Under the pieces are notes generated by a model, which was given only the letters and a program-made list of their open reading frames with translations, was not told the origin of the DNA and did no database searches. Of a DNA stretch of 37,909 nt, positions 1-10,900 are shown one piece after another. Origin of the DNA: an uncultured Bacteroidales bacterium (lineage in GTDB: Bacteria > Bacteroidota > Bacteroidia > Bacteroidales > Paludibacteraceae); the NCBI GenBank assembly GCA_946187555.1, contig CAMHQP010000010.1:1-37909 (forward strand), read 5' to 3'. The stretch's first letter is position 1. Each line of letters begins with the position of its first letter. The position numbers and the translations under genes were made by a program.

Positions 1-1
1 G

Positions 2-1069
2 TTCCATGCGAAGTTGGAGTACATGAAGGAATGGAAGAACAAGTTCTCCATCAAGGCAGGCTTTGATTTCTCGAATAACGAGTCGGCAGGTGCGCTGCGG
101 TACAACAAGATGAACTGGACGCCTAACTACACTGCAACGGACACGACATGGAGTCTGTCGATGAGTCCTGTTCCATCGTACCGCAACTACGAGGGTTACG
201 TTGAGTTCCGCTATTCGCCGGGTAGTCGTATTCAGATCGACCGTATCGGTCAACCGAGCGCCTTTGCGTTAGAGAAAGATGCACCGACGGTGCAAGTGAC
301 GCACTACGTGGGTTATTTGGACGACCGTCATCACGGCGGCGACGGATTTATCTATAACCGTACGGAGGTGATGTTCGACAAGCGCTTCTGGTTCTCCGCC
401 TTCGGTCACTTGGATCTGCGTGTGCAGACGGGTATGTTATGGCAGAAAGCGCCGTTTACGAAGCTGTATATTCCGCAGTCGAGTACGAGTATATTGCTTG
501 CGCAGCGCGCGTTCAACCTGATGAAACCGATGGAGTTTTTGATGGACGAGTATGTATCGCTCTACACAACGTATTTCTTCAAGGGCTGGATCCTGAACCG
601 CATCCCGGGTATCAATAAGTTGAAACTGCGCGGTATTGTCTCATTTGCCGGTATCTACGGTGGTTTGACGAAGAAGAACAACCCGTATCTGGAGACCGGT
701 TCGGGTCTGTATGAGTTCCCGCACACGCCGTGGGAGGACGGCAATGTACAGAATGCGTTTGATAACGACGGGTATATCAAAGACTCCTATCGTACGTCGT
801 CACCGATCGGTAAGTTGCCGTATATGGAGATCACGGCGGGTCTGGAGAATATTTTCAAGTTCATCCGTATCGACTATATCCGTCGTATCACATATAATGA
901 CTATGAGTTGCCGTACATGATCCAGAAGATGGTTCCTGACCCGCTCCATCCGACGCAGTATATCCCGGCGGTGGACGATAAGGGCGATCCGGTAAAGATT
1001 CCCGGCCGTCGCAAGATTGGAGGTTGGGGTCGCAACGGTATTAAATTAACAGTTAGAATCGCATTATGA
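2..1069 (+). CDS. DUF5686-like outer-membrane protein, C-terminal part (5' end outside window)
   Basis: The reading frame is open to the left edge, so the first 355 codons seen are the C-terminal part of a longer protein. The sequence is rich in aromatic residues and alternating beta-strand patterns. The stretch with YMEITAGLENIFKFIRIDYIRR followed near the end by GGWGRNGIKLTVRIAL resembles the C-terminal barrel of the Bacteroidota DUF5686 family, which often follows a carboxypeptidase-regulatory-like domain. It would act in the outer membrane; its substrate is unknown. The stop overlaps the ATG of the next gene (ATGA), so the two are probably coupled. The family call is from remembered sequence character and not from a search; a TonB-dependent or other barrel is the alternative. 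Confidence 0.68.
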   Translation, partial: FHAKLEYMKEWKNKFSIKAGFDFSNNESAGALRYNKMNWTPNYTATDTTWSLSMSPVPSYRNYEGYVEFRYSPGSRIQIDRIGQPSAFALEKDAPTVQVTHYVGYLDDRHHGGDGFIYNRTEVMFDKRFWFSAFGHLDLRVQTGMLWQKAPFTKLYIPQSSTSILLAQRAFNLMKPMEFLMDEYVSLYTTYFFKGWILNRIPGINKLKLRGIVSFAGIYGGLTKKNNPYLETGSGLYEFPHTPWEDGNVQNAFDNDGYIKDSYRTSSPIGKLPYMEITAGLENIFKFIRIDYIRRITYNDYELPYMIQKMVPDPLHPTQYIPAVDDKGDPVKIPGRRKIGGWGRNGIKLTVRIAL

Positions 1070-1866
1070 GAAAGGTTATGGGTTATAGGTTATGGGTTAT
1101 GGGCGGTGCGCTGGCGCTATCGCTCGGCGTATCAGCACAGACGACAGACACAAAGCTCCAACAGGCGCTGGATAACGCGAAAGAGAAGCTGGTGGATTTC
1201 GATACGGAGCACACGCTCGACTCGATCGACCAGGAGAAACTGCCTCGTTTGGTATCGGGCGGTCTCTTGGCGGGCGCGAACATGAGTAACTTCATCATCA
1301 CGCGCAATCATACGCCGATGAGTTCGCATATGCGCGTAGGCGGCGAGTTAGGCGGATTCTTGGATTTCACGCTGACCAAGCATTTTGTGATCGAGCCGCA
1401 GGTGATCTTCACCGCACAACAGAACTATTTCCGGGAAGCAGACGGTACGCGTAATGACCTTTGGTCATTCGGCGTAGATATACCGATTTATTTCTTAGGT
1501 CGCTTCGGTAGTCTGGAGAAAGGATACATCAATTTCGGCGGCGGTATCTTCACGCACTTTACGTTTGCATCGAATATCAAGAATAAGTTCCATAACGTGG
1601 ACGAAGAGGTACCTACCCCCACCCCGACGCCTACTCCGGAGATGATGTACGACTACAGCCGTTTATACAGTCTGCACGATAACCATTTCGGCGTGTGCGT
1701 GATGGTAGGGTATGAGTTTAAGTTCGGCATGCAGATCAACGCGTCGTATAAAGTGAGTCTTTCCGATATCGCCGGCTTCTACAGTGAGATGAAAGGCCAG
1801 GAGGTAGCCAACGCGCTCATCTATCCACAGTGCGTGAGTCTAACGCTCGGTTACCGATGGAGATAG
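1066..1866 (+). CDS. Outer-membrane beta-barrel protein, PorT-like
   Basis: 266 residues. A signal peptide (about residues 1-25, ending SVSAQ) is followed by a short helical region and then Gly/aromatic-rich strands typical of the Bacteroidota eight-strand barrel family (LVSGGLLAGANMSNF early, VSLTLGYRWR at the C-terminus). It lies in the outer membrane; its function is not known. The start overlaps the upstream stop as ATGA. Two repeats are built into the gene. Four tandem GGTTAYR heptamers at 1074-1101 encode the n-region of the signal peptide. A Pro-Thr dipeptide repeat at about 1612-1638 probably sits in a surface loop. The stop codon lies at the start of a GATA microsatellite and is followed by a terminator. 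Confidence 0.75.
   Translation: MRKVMGYRLWVMGGALALSLGVSAQTTDTKLQQALDNAKEKLVDFDTEHTLDSIDQEKLPRLVSGGLLAGANMSNFIITRNHTPMSSHMRVGGELGGFLDFTLTKHFVIEPQVIFTAQQNYFREADGTRNDLWSFGVDIPIYFLGRFGSLEKGYINFGGGIFTHFTFASNIKNKFHNVDEEVPTPTPTPTPEMMYDYSRLYSLHDNHFGVCVMVGYEFKFGMQINASYKVSLSDIAGFYSEMKGQEVANALIYPQCVSLTLGYRWR
1074..1101 (+). repeat. Four tandem GGTTAYR heptamers inside a signal-peptide coding region
   Basis: Seen directly: GGTTATG, GGTTATA, GGTTATG, GGTTATG, followed by GG. The same four-unit arrangement with GGTTAC cores occurs twice in mfd (31200-31227 and 31301-31328). Seven is not a multiple of three, so three heptamers cycle through all frames and encode a V-M-G-Y-R-L-W type heptapeptide. Confidence 0.9.
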
Positions 1867-1884
1867 ATAGATAGATAGATAGAT
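1862..1884 (+). repeat. GATA microsatellite at the stop codon
   Basis: Five GATA units plus GAT, beginning inside the last codons of the barrel gene and containing its TAG stop. The ten bases GATGGAGATA occur on both sides (1856-1865 and 1882-1891), which suggests slippage expansion. Unit gain or loss would mostly lie after the stop codon and so should be harmless to the protein. Confidence 0.85.
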
Positions 1885-1896
1885 GGAGATAAAAAA

Positions 1897-1924
1897 AAGC
1901 CCGCGAGTTGCGGGCTTCTTTTTG
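1897..1924. terminator. Bidirectional intrinsic terminator between convergent genes
   Basis: The stem AAGCCCGC (1897-1904) pairs with GCGGGCTT (1910-1917) around a GAGTT loop. It is followed by CTTTTT on the plus strand and preceded by eight A's, which are eight T's on the minus strand. It lies between the barrel gene (ends 1866) and the giant minus-strand gene (ends 1938), so it can serve both. Confidence 0.9.
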
Positions 1925-1937
1925 GGCATCACTGTCC

Positions 1938-4900
1938 TTACGGTCTGGTGATGATCTTACCGGATTTGAGTTTCTTTGCCTTGTCTCCGGCGAGGCGTTG
2001 CATGAAGGTCTTATCGCCGTAGATGAAGGTGTAGAAGTATATCTTACCCGGAGTGATGTTGATCACGAGTCCTGAACGCGAGTTGATGATGTCGGTGAGG
2101 ACGTCTTTGTTGTCGAGGTCGGTCACTACGACAGCATCGTTCGGATCAGCGGTCGGTATCTGTTCGTAGAACAGACGATGTCCTTGTTCATCGAAGAGGG
2201 CGAAGTGAACGTCCTTACGGATGGTACCGACGAAGAGTTCGGTGTTGCTCAGACACTTCGCGACGACGTCATTACCGGTCGCTTCTTGTGCCACATTGAT
2301 ATCGGAGTTCTTGAAGTAAACGTAATAACGTCTCTCCTTGAGATCCTGCGCGGTACAGATGATGATACAAGTGTCCCCTGCTGCAGCTGCCTTGACGGAT
2401 ACATCCGCTCTCGGCGAGCGCTTCAAGCCTTCTACGGTCGGCGTAGCCGTTGCACCTGCAGGCAAGAGGTAAGTGTAGAACGCGATCTCCGGATCGAAGC
2501 CACGGAGGGTATCTACCGTTACGGTACCGTCTTCAGCTGCTACGTGGAGCAGGATGGCTTCGAGGAAGTTATCGCCGTCCAAGCCGATGGTCTGAATGAT
2601 GGTGTAAGTCGTCTGCGAAACGCCATCCTGTGCGGTTACGACGATGGAGATAGCGCCGTTCTCATCAATAGATACCTGATAGGTAGCCGCGATATCGCTA
2701 AGCAGAACCTCTACATCTTCGGCCTTGAAGAAGGATGCGGAGTCGGTACCGTACGGGTGCTTGTACTCGTAATCGATCTTGAGCGGGTTGAAGTCAGCCA
2801 GCTCTTCGCCGTGGATCTTGATATCCTTCAGTCTCGTATCGTTGTTACGCGTGAACTGGAAGATGAGGTTGTACTCCGCACCATACTCTTCGTTCTCCGC
2901 TACGACATGCAGCGTTACCATCGTCTGGTTAGCGTTCAGCTTGGTCTGTTCCGGCCAAACGGTCTGTGCCATGTCACCCGGGATAAAGTCAACGCGCGGT
3001 AAGATATCGCGGTTGAGCGAGTCGTACGGGAGGATGATGGTATAGTCGAACTGCTCGGGCTTGAAGTCGAAGACATCGTGCGAGATCGGCTTGTTATTGA
3101 GCGTATCGGTCAGCGTGATACGATTCAACTTGATCATGGTCGAGAGCATACGCTCGAAGGCGATCGTGTAAGTCTTGGTATAGTTCCTATCCTCCGCCCA
3201 TACGAAGTAACGGATGGTATCGATGCCGGCCAGAGAATCTTGCTCGTATTTCTGTCCTTCCACGTTCTTCACAGGAATGAGGTTCGGTACCTCGGCATTC
3301 TTCTCGATCTCGATCTTATAGTTCTCACGCTCGCCGTCGAAGTTAGGTATCGCACCGCCGTTGTTGTACTTGATGGTACGCAGGGTAGCATCGGTGGAGA
3401 GCTCAACCGGATAGTGAACGGTGTAGTTACGCGTTCTGCCGGTAGCAGCGGTGACGGTGATGATATGCTTGTAATCCAAGGACTTGGTGCTCATCGAATC
3501 GACCGCGACGATGGTGTCGATGGTCTGATAGATATCGCCCGGTTCCCACTGGAGTATCGGCATACGCCCCTCGAGGGCAGTAGCCTCGTCCGGTTTGAGC
3601 GTGTAGTTATACTCCGTCACCTCCGGGTTGAAGCCTTCCACAGCGTAGAAGTCCTGACCGTTCAAGCTTACCTTGAGCCAGTTGAGCGTCGTCACGTTCG
3701 AACGCAGTTTGCGATAAGAAACCGTATAGGTGCGGCTACTACCGTCTTGTGCCGTAACGATGGTCTGATGCTGCCAGGTAAGGTTGATGGTATCGAGCGA
3801 TACGGTCATCGAGTCGATACGCGGCCACTTGCCGTCACCCGGATAGCGGTCGTCACCATAACTGATCTCCGGATATTCCTCTCCGATCGGCAGATCGGAA
3901 TGGAAGTACGTTCCCATCGGATCCCATCCGTTCACCGGTGCGGTGGTCATGCCATTACGGGTCTCGTTGATGACCTCGAGGGTGTTAACCGTATCCTTAC
4001 GGAAGAGGAAGGAGACGTTGTACTCGGCGGTCGGGAATGCCGTATCCTGGGCATGTACGACGATGGTAATCAGTTTATCTGCCTCGGAGCGGGTTATCTG
4101 AACGAACTTCGAGTCGTTCTGGATAGCATCGTCCTCGGTGGTATAACCGATCTCTTCTATCTCCGGAAGAGCAGCGCCGTCAGCGAGTTTGTCGTAGATA
4201 TACGAGTGCTTATCCGGGTCGAAAGGCTTGATGGTATCGCCATCGATAGAGATGCTCGTCAAGCGGTTCAATTGCGGCAGCGTACGATCGATTGTTACCT
4301 TGTACTCGTTGGTGGTGACACCGTCCACGGCGGTCACTTTGAGGTGAACGCAGTAAATCTGATCGGTACTCTCTACCCAGCTATCGATCTTCTGATCGGC
4401 CATTTTGAGTTGACCGCTTACATTCGGGATCTTATCGATCGGTGCTTTGACGGTGTAGTCATTCTTACCCGGATCGAAGGCCGGAAGTTGCGGGTTAGCC
4501 AACTCTGCGTTTGCCTTGTAGGTAAGGAAGTCCACATTATCAAGCAGGATGTTCGCCAACTGTGCATCGTTCGATTGGTTCTGCACGTAGATCTCCACGA
4601 GGTAGTCGGCTTGGGTACCATCCTCTGCGGTTACACGCAGCGTGTAGTGGAACTCAACACCCGGTTTGATGACATCAATGATCGTATCCACTTTCTGGAA
4701 GAAGCGATCTTCATGGGTATAGCCAATGACGATATCTTTGTCCACGGTGGTGGAGTAGAAGTGACGTCCCGGCTCGAAATTCGGATCAACGGACTTGCCG
4801 TTGATAGTGATGTCGGTCAGTTCGGTACAACTGCTCAACTCTTCGTTGATGGTTACCGTATAAATACTGCTAGCGCCTTCATCTTCAGCCGTCACCGTGA

Positions 4901-7900
4901 TGGTAGTCGGGTCGCCATTCAGTTCACCGGCGCTGACCCCGATCGTCTGGCCGTTGTTAGCAGCGACATAGGTGAGGTTCGGCATCTTAGCGCGCGCTTT
5001 CTTCGGACCCTTTGCAATCGGGAGTGTCACGGTGTAGTCGTAGACATTCGGAGCAAAGCCGTCGATCATCACGCTATCGAGGAGGATACCTGTGAGCGTT
5101 GAATCGGGGCTTAACGGACGAGTCATTTGCACTTTATACGTACGCTTCGCCTTATTCTGAGCCGTAACCGTGATCTCGTATTCTATACCACCGGTAATCT
5201 CCGTCATTGTGGTCTGGATCGATTGTTCATCTTCGGCAGCAACCGCTTCGAGAACCTTGGTAACATCTGTCGTTACGATGTACGGTACATCCGTATTCGT
5301 GGGGATGAAGCCCTCCAACGGAACACCTGCCACGAGGATATTCTTCAGCAAATTGTTAGCCGAAGAATCGGTTGGATACTTACGAACGTAGCTGTTGGTG
5401 TTTCCGGCAACGCGCCATTCCATGCTATCGTGGGTCTGGATGAAGGTCACCGCGTCGGCTGCGTAGCAACGCTCAAAGAGCACTGCGGTGTCCGGTTTAG
5501 CCATCTCCTCGAAATAGTTCGTTCCGCCAATCGCCCATGAGGATTCCTCCTGGCCTGCGTTATAGAACTTCGCGATCTGCTGATTGGTAACCACTACCGG
5601 TCGAATGAGCTTGATGATGTAGGTCGTTGTCGTCTTTCCATCCTCTGCTGTTACCTTGACAATCGCGCTATCAGCATAATGCTTCACGTCGATGGTCTGG
5701 TTGAGCGGTTGGTCAGAGCTGTTTACGCCTTTAGTAGCCTTGATGAACGGCATCTGTGTACCGTTGATGGTGTACTTGAGGGTAGTAGCCACGAAAGCGC
5801 CTTCATTGAACGAAAGGATGGTTCCTTTACTATTCTCGGCTGTGATATTTGCCGGCGTTGCTACGTTGCCCGGTTCCTCACGGAAGACATAAGTCATCGT
5901 GTCGGACACATTGAGTTCGTTGGTAACGATAACAACCACGTTGTTTCCCTCTTTGTTAACCGCAAAACGCTGGTGAATATTCGCAGGAGTGATTGTTAAA
6001 TTCGGGAACTTCGTGTGTGCAAACGGCAGTACGACAAAGGTGGTATCGTTTTGTGCATTGACATGCGAAGGCAGTCCGTCGAAATTAACGGTATAGCCTA
6101 ATGTATCTTCCGGTGCACGATGGAGCACTACATAGTAATGGGTACTATCGAGTGAGTTCTCACCATAGTTAATCACGCGTGCGGTGAGGTCACCGTTGAT
6201 CCACTCGCCATCATTAAGCCATTCGATAACTTGCATCTGGTCATGCACCGCTTTGGTGAACTTGAGTGCCGGTTTGCCCATAATAACCGTATTAGCCGGC
6301 ACATTATAGGTAAATACTTTACCTGTCGGATCTAACTCATTTCCATTTACATATGCTTTTGTCAGCGCAGAGTTATAAGCGAGGTGCATGTTCTGGAGAA
6401 CGAGATCGGAGTACTGATTATCAGAATAACCGTTCATATCTTTTGCATTCTCCTTTTCGCAGGAGTTGAGCACAGCATTGAGTTTGTTTGTTACAACTCC
6501 GGAAGGATAGTTAAGTGTCAACTTCTCGCCCTCGACCAAGTTATTTTTATTATTGAAGTCTCCCGTATAAGTAGCAAGTTCCTGCGATGTACCATTGCTC
6601 ATATATACTTTGATGCTCCACGAGTTAATCGAATTGGACGTCAAAGGATTATAATCGAATATCAGCCATTCAGGCGTATTGCGGAATTGTACGCCGTCAG
6701 AAGCTGTTTGAGTTATCGATGTTTTTGATTTGCCATTCTCGTCAATTGTGACAGACATCGGACTCAGAGACATCATTCCCGGGAGAGATTGACGCAGAGC
6801 TCCTTGACGCAAAGTAGATAGCAATGCACCATTTGCTCCATAACGAGAAACCTCTTTTCCTGAAGTATATGGGATATGATAGCCGACAAGTGAGAAATCA
6901 TATCCGTCTGTATAATCTGCGATTACATACCATTGTGCGGAAGGTTTGAACCCTGCGCCTACATTGGCATCCACCCAAGCCGCACGGAAGTCAAACGGAT
7001 CTTTATCGTTCTCGTAGAACCAGCAGACGGAGTAAGTCTCACCGCCGGTACCGGCCACAGTGAAGGTAAACTGTTTCTTCTTCTGGTAGTCAAGAGCAAA
7101 AGCAGCCGACACGGGGTTGCCATTATAGTCGACAGCGGTAAAGTTCGCAGCAGTCGGTTCTGTTGTTACGTTGATCATGTAGTTATATACATCCGGGCGG
7201 AAGTTCGGTACTTCGACTCCGTTGTATTTGAGGCTCTGCAGTTTGCCTGCGGTCTCGAATTCCTGCATATGCGGGGTGATGGTGTAGGTAACATCTGCAA
7301 CACCGGTACGATTCGCAACGACGGTAATCTTTGCGCCACGACGGATACCACCCTTGAAGAAGACGAGGGATTGCTCCGCATAATTCTTCGTTACGTCAGT
7401 GATCTCGAAAGATGTCGCGCCGAAAGGCAGCTCAACGATGTTGTCACCCTTCTTAGGATCGTCTATCGTACCCTCAACCGGATCGCCATCCGCTTTCGTA
7501 TAACGATAAGCGATGCTGAGCAGTTTGTTCTCCTTCGGTTCGGGTTCTGCAATCGTATAGCGGATCGAATAGGTACGCGTGTCTTTGTTCTCAGCCGTGA
7601 CGATGATCTTGGTAACACCGGTCACCGGAGCATCGATGAACTGGATCATCTGCGTGGAGTCCGCTCTGGTGAACTCTACACTATACGGCGTGTTCTCGTC
7701 GAAATTCAGCGTGAAGTTATATTCCGTCTCGTTGACATCTTTCTCATCGCCGTTAATCAAGAGCGATCCGAGTTTGGTGTTACTATTGAGTTCTATCGGG
7801 AAGTCGATCGTGTAGGTCGTTGAATGAAGACCATCCTGTGCGTCCACTTTGATGGTCGTGGTCTCACCCGGTTTACCGAAAGTAGTCGTGATAACTTGGT

Positions 7901-10900
7901 TATCCAGCTGTCCTACCGGATAGACGTTCTTCACCACAGTATCTGCCGAAGTCAGCGGATAAGTATAGTGGAGCGTATCCGGATGGAAGGTTGCCAAGGG
8001 CTTACCTTCGACGTACAATGCCGCGAGTTTACAGTTTGCACTCTGTACGCGCGTGTACTCTATTATATATTCTTTTTGCGTCGTGCCATTCTCCGCTACC
8101 ACGAGAACATGTTGTTCGTGGTTATTGGGCGCGTAGATCAGCACTTTCTGGTTCTTGTCCGCCTTCGGTGTAGCCGTCACTTGCGGCATTTCTTCGCCAT
8201 TACCCAAGTTAAACTTGGTGGTTCCGGTAGGATACTTCGTTACGTTCGGATCGAAGTCGGTAATGAGGTTACCTGCTACCTGAAGACCTTCGAGGTCGGC
8301 GTCATCGAACTTAGCGTGGTTGTACTGTACGGTATATTCCTTCGTCGTTTCCTTAGCCGATTTCACCGTGATACCCCATTTGCCTTCTGCGAGTTGGCCG
8401 AAGAAGACCACCTGTGCTTTCTCTGCTACCTGATAGCTGAGTGCAGGATAAGCCTGACCGGCTGCCAGATCGAAGGTGTAGTCTGTCTTGGACGGCGTGA
8501 AACCATCGATCAGTACACCGTTGGCATAGATACCTATGAGCGAGTCGTTTTCCGAAACACTGCGGTTGAAGACGACGTCATAGACACCCTCGTTATCGCC
8601 GTCCGTCACGCGGATATACGCGATAAGGGAATCGGTCGTGTTCTTCCAGAACACTCTTGCGTTCGCATCTTCGGGCAGATAGGTGATCACCGGCAGGTCG
8701 TCATCAGCATAATCTTCGACCACGTAATGTGTCTTCTTCGGATCGAAGTTCGCGTCAACCAGTTTACCGTTATAGTAGATTCTATCCAACTGTACAGCTT
8801 CCACGATGGCTTTGGTGAACTCGATTGTATATTTCGTCTCTTCCGAGCCATCCTCTGAGATGACCTTGATAGTTGCCGTACCGTTGGCATAAGGAGCAGC
8901 GACTGCCACTTTCTGTCCGGCTGCGGTTACAGGGAAGATCTGCGGGCAGGTCGGTCCTTCCAGATCAACCGAATAATCGAGCGAATCACCTTTAAATTTG
9001 TGGGAATACTTCATTGAGATCGTGTCACTACGATCCGCGTACTTGAGTTTGATATCGAGCAACTGCGTGTTGTCCGAAGCAGGGAACTTAAAGCGAATGG
9101 AGTACACACGTTTGGTCTTCTTATCGCCTGCAGTGACGGTGAGATACATGGTGTTCTTGTTGGTCACTGCAGCCACGGTCTGTACCTCTTCTGCTCGTGT
9201 CCACGAAACCACCGGAACAGACTCGCCTTTCTCCACGGTATGAACGTAGTCGCGAACGTTAGGATCGAAGTCCTTGAGCGAATCGCCGTCAAGGAAGATC
9301 ATCGCCAGCGCGGCGTTCTTGGAAACCGCTACGGAGAAGTGGATCGTGTACGTACGTCCCGCACCGCTGAGCGGTTTGACTGTGATCTTATAGGTGCCGT
9401 TGAGGTCAGTCAACGGGGTCACGGTAGTATCCTGATATTGGGCATTACGCAGGGTTGCCGTGATTGTCGGGATCTCGGTGGTACCCATCGGCAGGTTCAC
9501 CCAATACTCCTTCACTTCTGCGTCGAAGGCAATCGAATCACCGTTACGATCACACAGCGAGAAGCCCTCCACAACGAGGTTCGCCAGACGGTTATCCGTA
9601 TAGGTCTGCGAATAATAGGTGAAGTTATACGATTTCGTATCACCATTACCTGCCATGACCGTGATGGTGGTCGTTTCTGCGTTACCGCTCTTACGCGAAG
9701 ACATCGTGTAAGTCTGGTAGTCGCCCAGGATCGGTGCGATAGTCGGGAAACTCTCGCCGATCTCCAGTGTATCCGAATAACTGGTTTTAGCCGGATCAAA
9801 GCCCTCCATCTGTTCTCCGTTGATGAGCACACCTTTTAAGTTTGTATCCGACGACTTCGGTGCGTAGAAGACGAGTTTATAGATCGTCTGATCCATATTA
9901 TTACCCGCCATGACGTTGATGCTCACCGTACCGTTGCCGTTGGCAAAACGCGTAGAGTCGATGGTGATCGTCTGATACTCATCGCCGCGTTCATAGAGAA
10001 TACGCGGCAGGTATTTCGTACCCATGAGGAGGTTGACATAGTACGTCGTCAAGTCGGGCTCGAACGCCAACGCGGTGACGTCACCCTCCAGAGAAGGGTT
10101 CACGCTCTCAATCCGGTCACCCTCCAATGCCAGCGAAGCGAGGTATGAATAGGTCGAAGCCTCGATCTTGAAGTTCAGCTTATAGACCTTACTGGTCGTA
10201 GCACCCGGTGCGCTGACGGTGATCTGCGCTTGTGCTTGCTGTCCACCGGCCTGGATCTGCGCCAGTGTCGGTACGCTCACCGTGATCGTCTGCTCGCCAT
10301 CCGGATAAGCCGAGATAGGTTGTACTATCGGAGCTTGAGTGGTATTGGTCGGCAACGACACTTTATACACCGCTTGCGAAGGCGAGAAGCCCGGGATGGA
10401 CTTGTTGTTCACCCGGATATCCTGCAGCGTCACGTCCTTGAGCTGACCTACCTTGAAAGTCAGGACATAGATCTTCTTCACCGATGTATCCGCTGCCTTC
10501 ACTTCGATGGTGGCACTACCGCTTACGGAAGTAGGCTGCGTGACTGTTACCGTTTGACCGTCTTCCTGCTGAACATAGGTCACAACCGGTTTCTGGGTGG
10601 TACCATAGGGAAGCTCCACCTCGTAGTTGTACTTACCCGGCACGAAGCCCGGTACGGCCGTTGTGTCCGTGCCCAGGGCATAGGAGATACTTGCCAAGTT
10701 GGCATTCTTACTCTTTGCTTTTTGGAACTGGATCTTATAGGTCGTTGTACTCGAACCGTCCTCTGCGCGAACGGTAATGAGAGTCGGCTGGCTCACCAGG
10801 TCACCCGGTGTCACCGTGATCTCACTGCCGGACAGCACACGACCGGAGAACGGAACGGTTTTACCTCTGGCATTGGTCAACGAACCTACACCACGTCTGG

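Noticed and set aside
3078..5102. 674-codon plus-strand frame opposite the giant gene
   Set aside because: It is the antisense shadow of the repeat protein gene: no signal peptide, no family character, Arg/Asp/Val-rich composition expected of a complement frame, and no promoter. The same holds for 2178-3002, 6933-7823, 7824-8858, 9240-9839 and 10230-11798.
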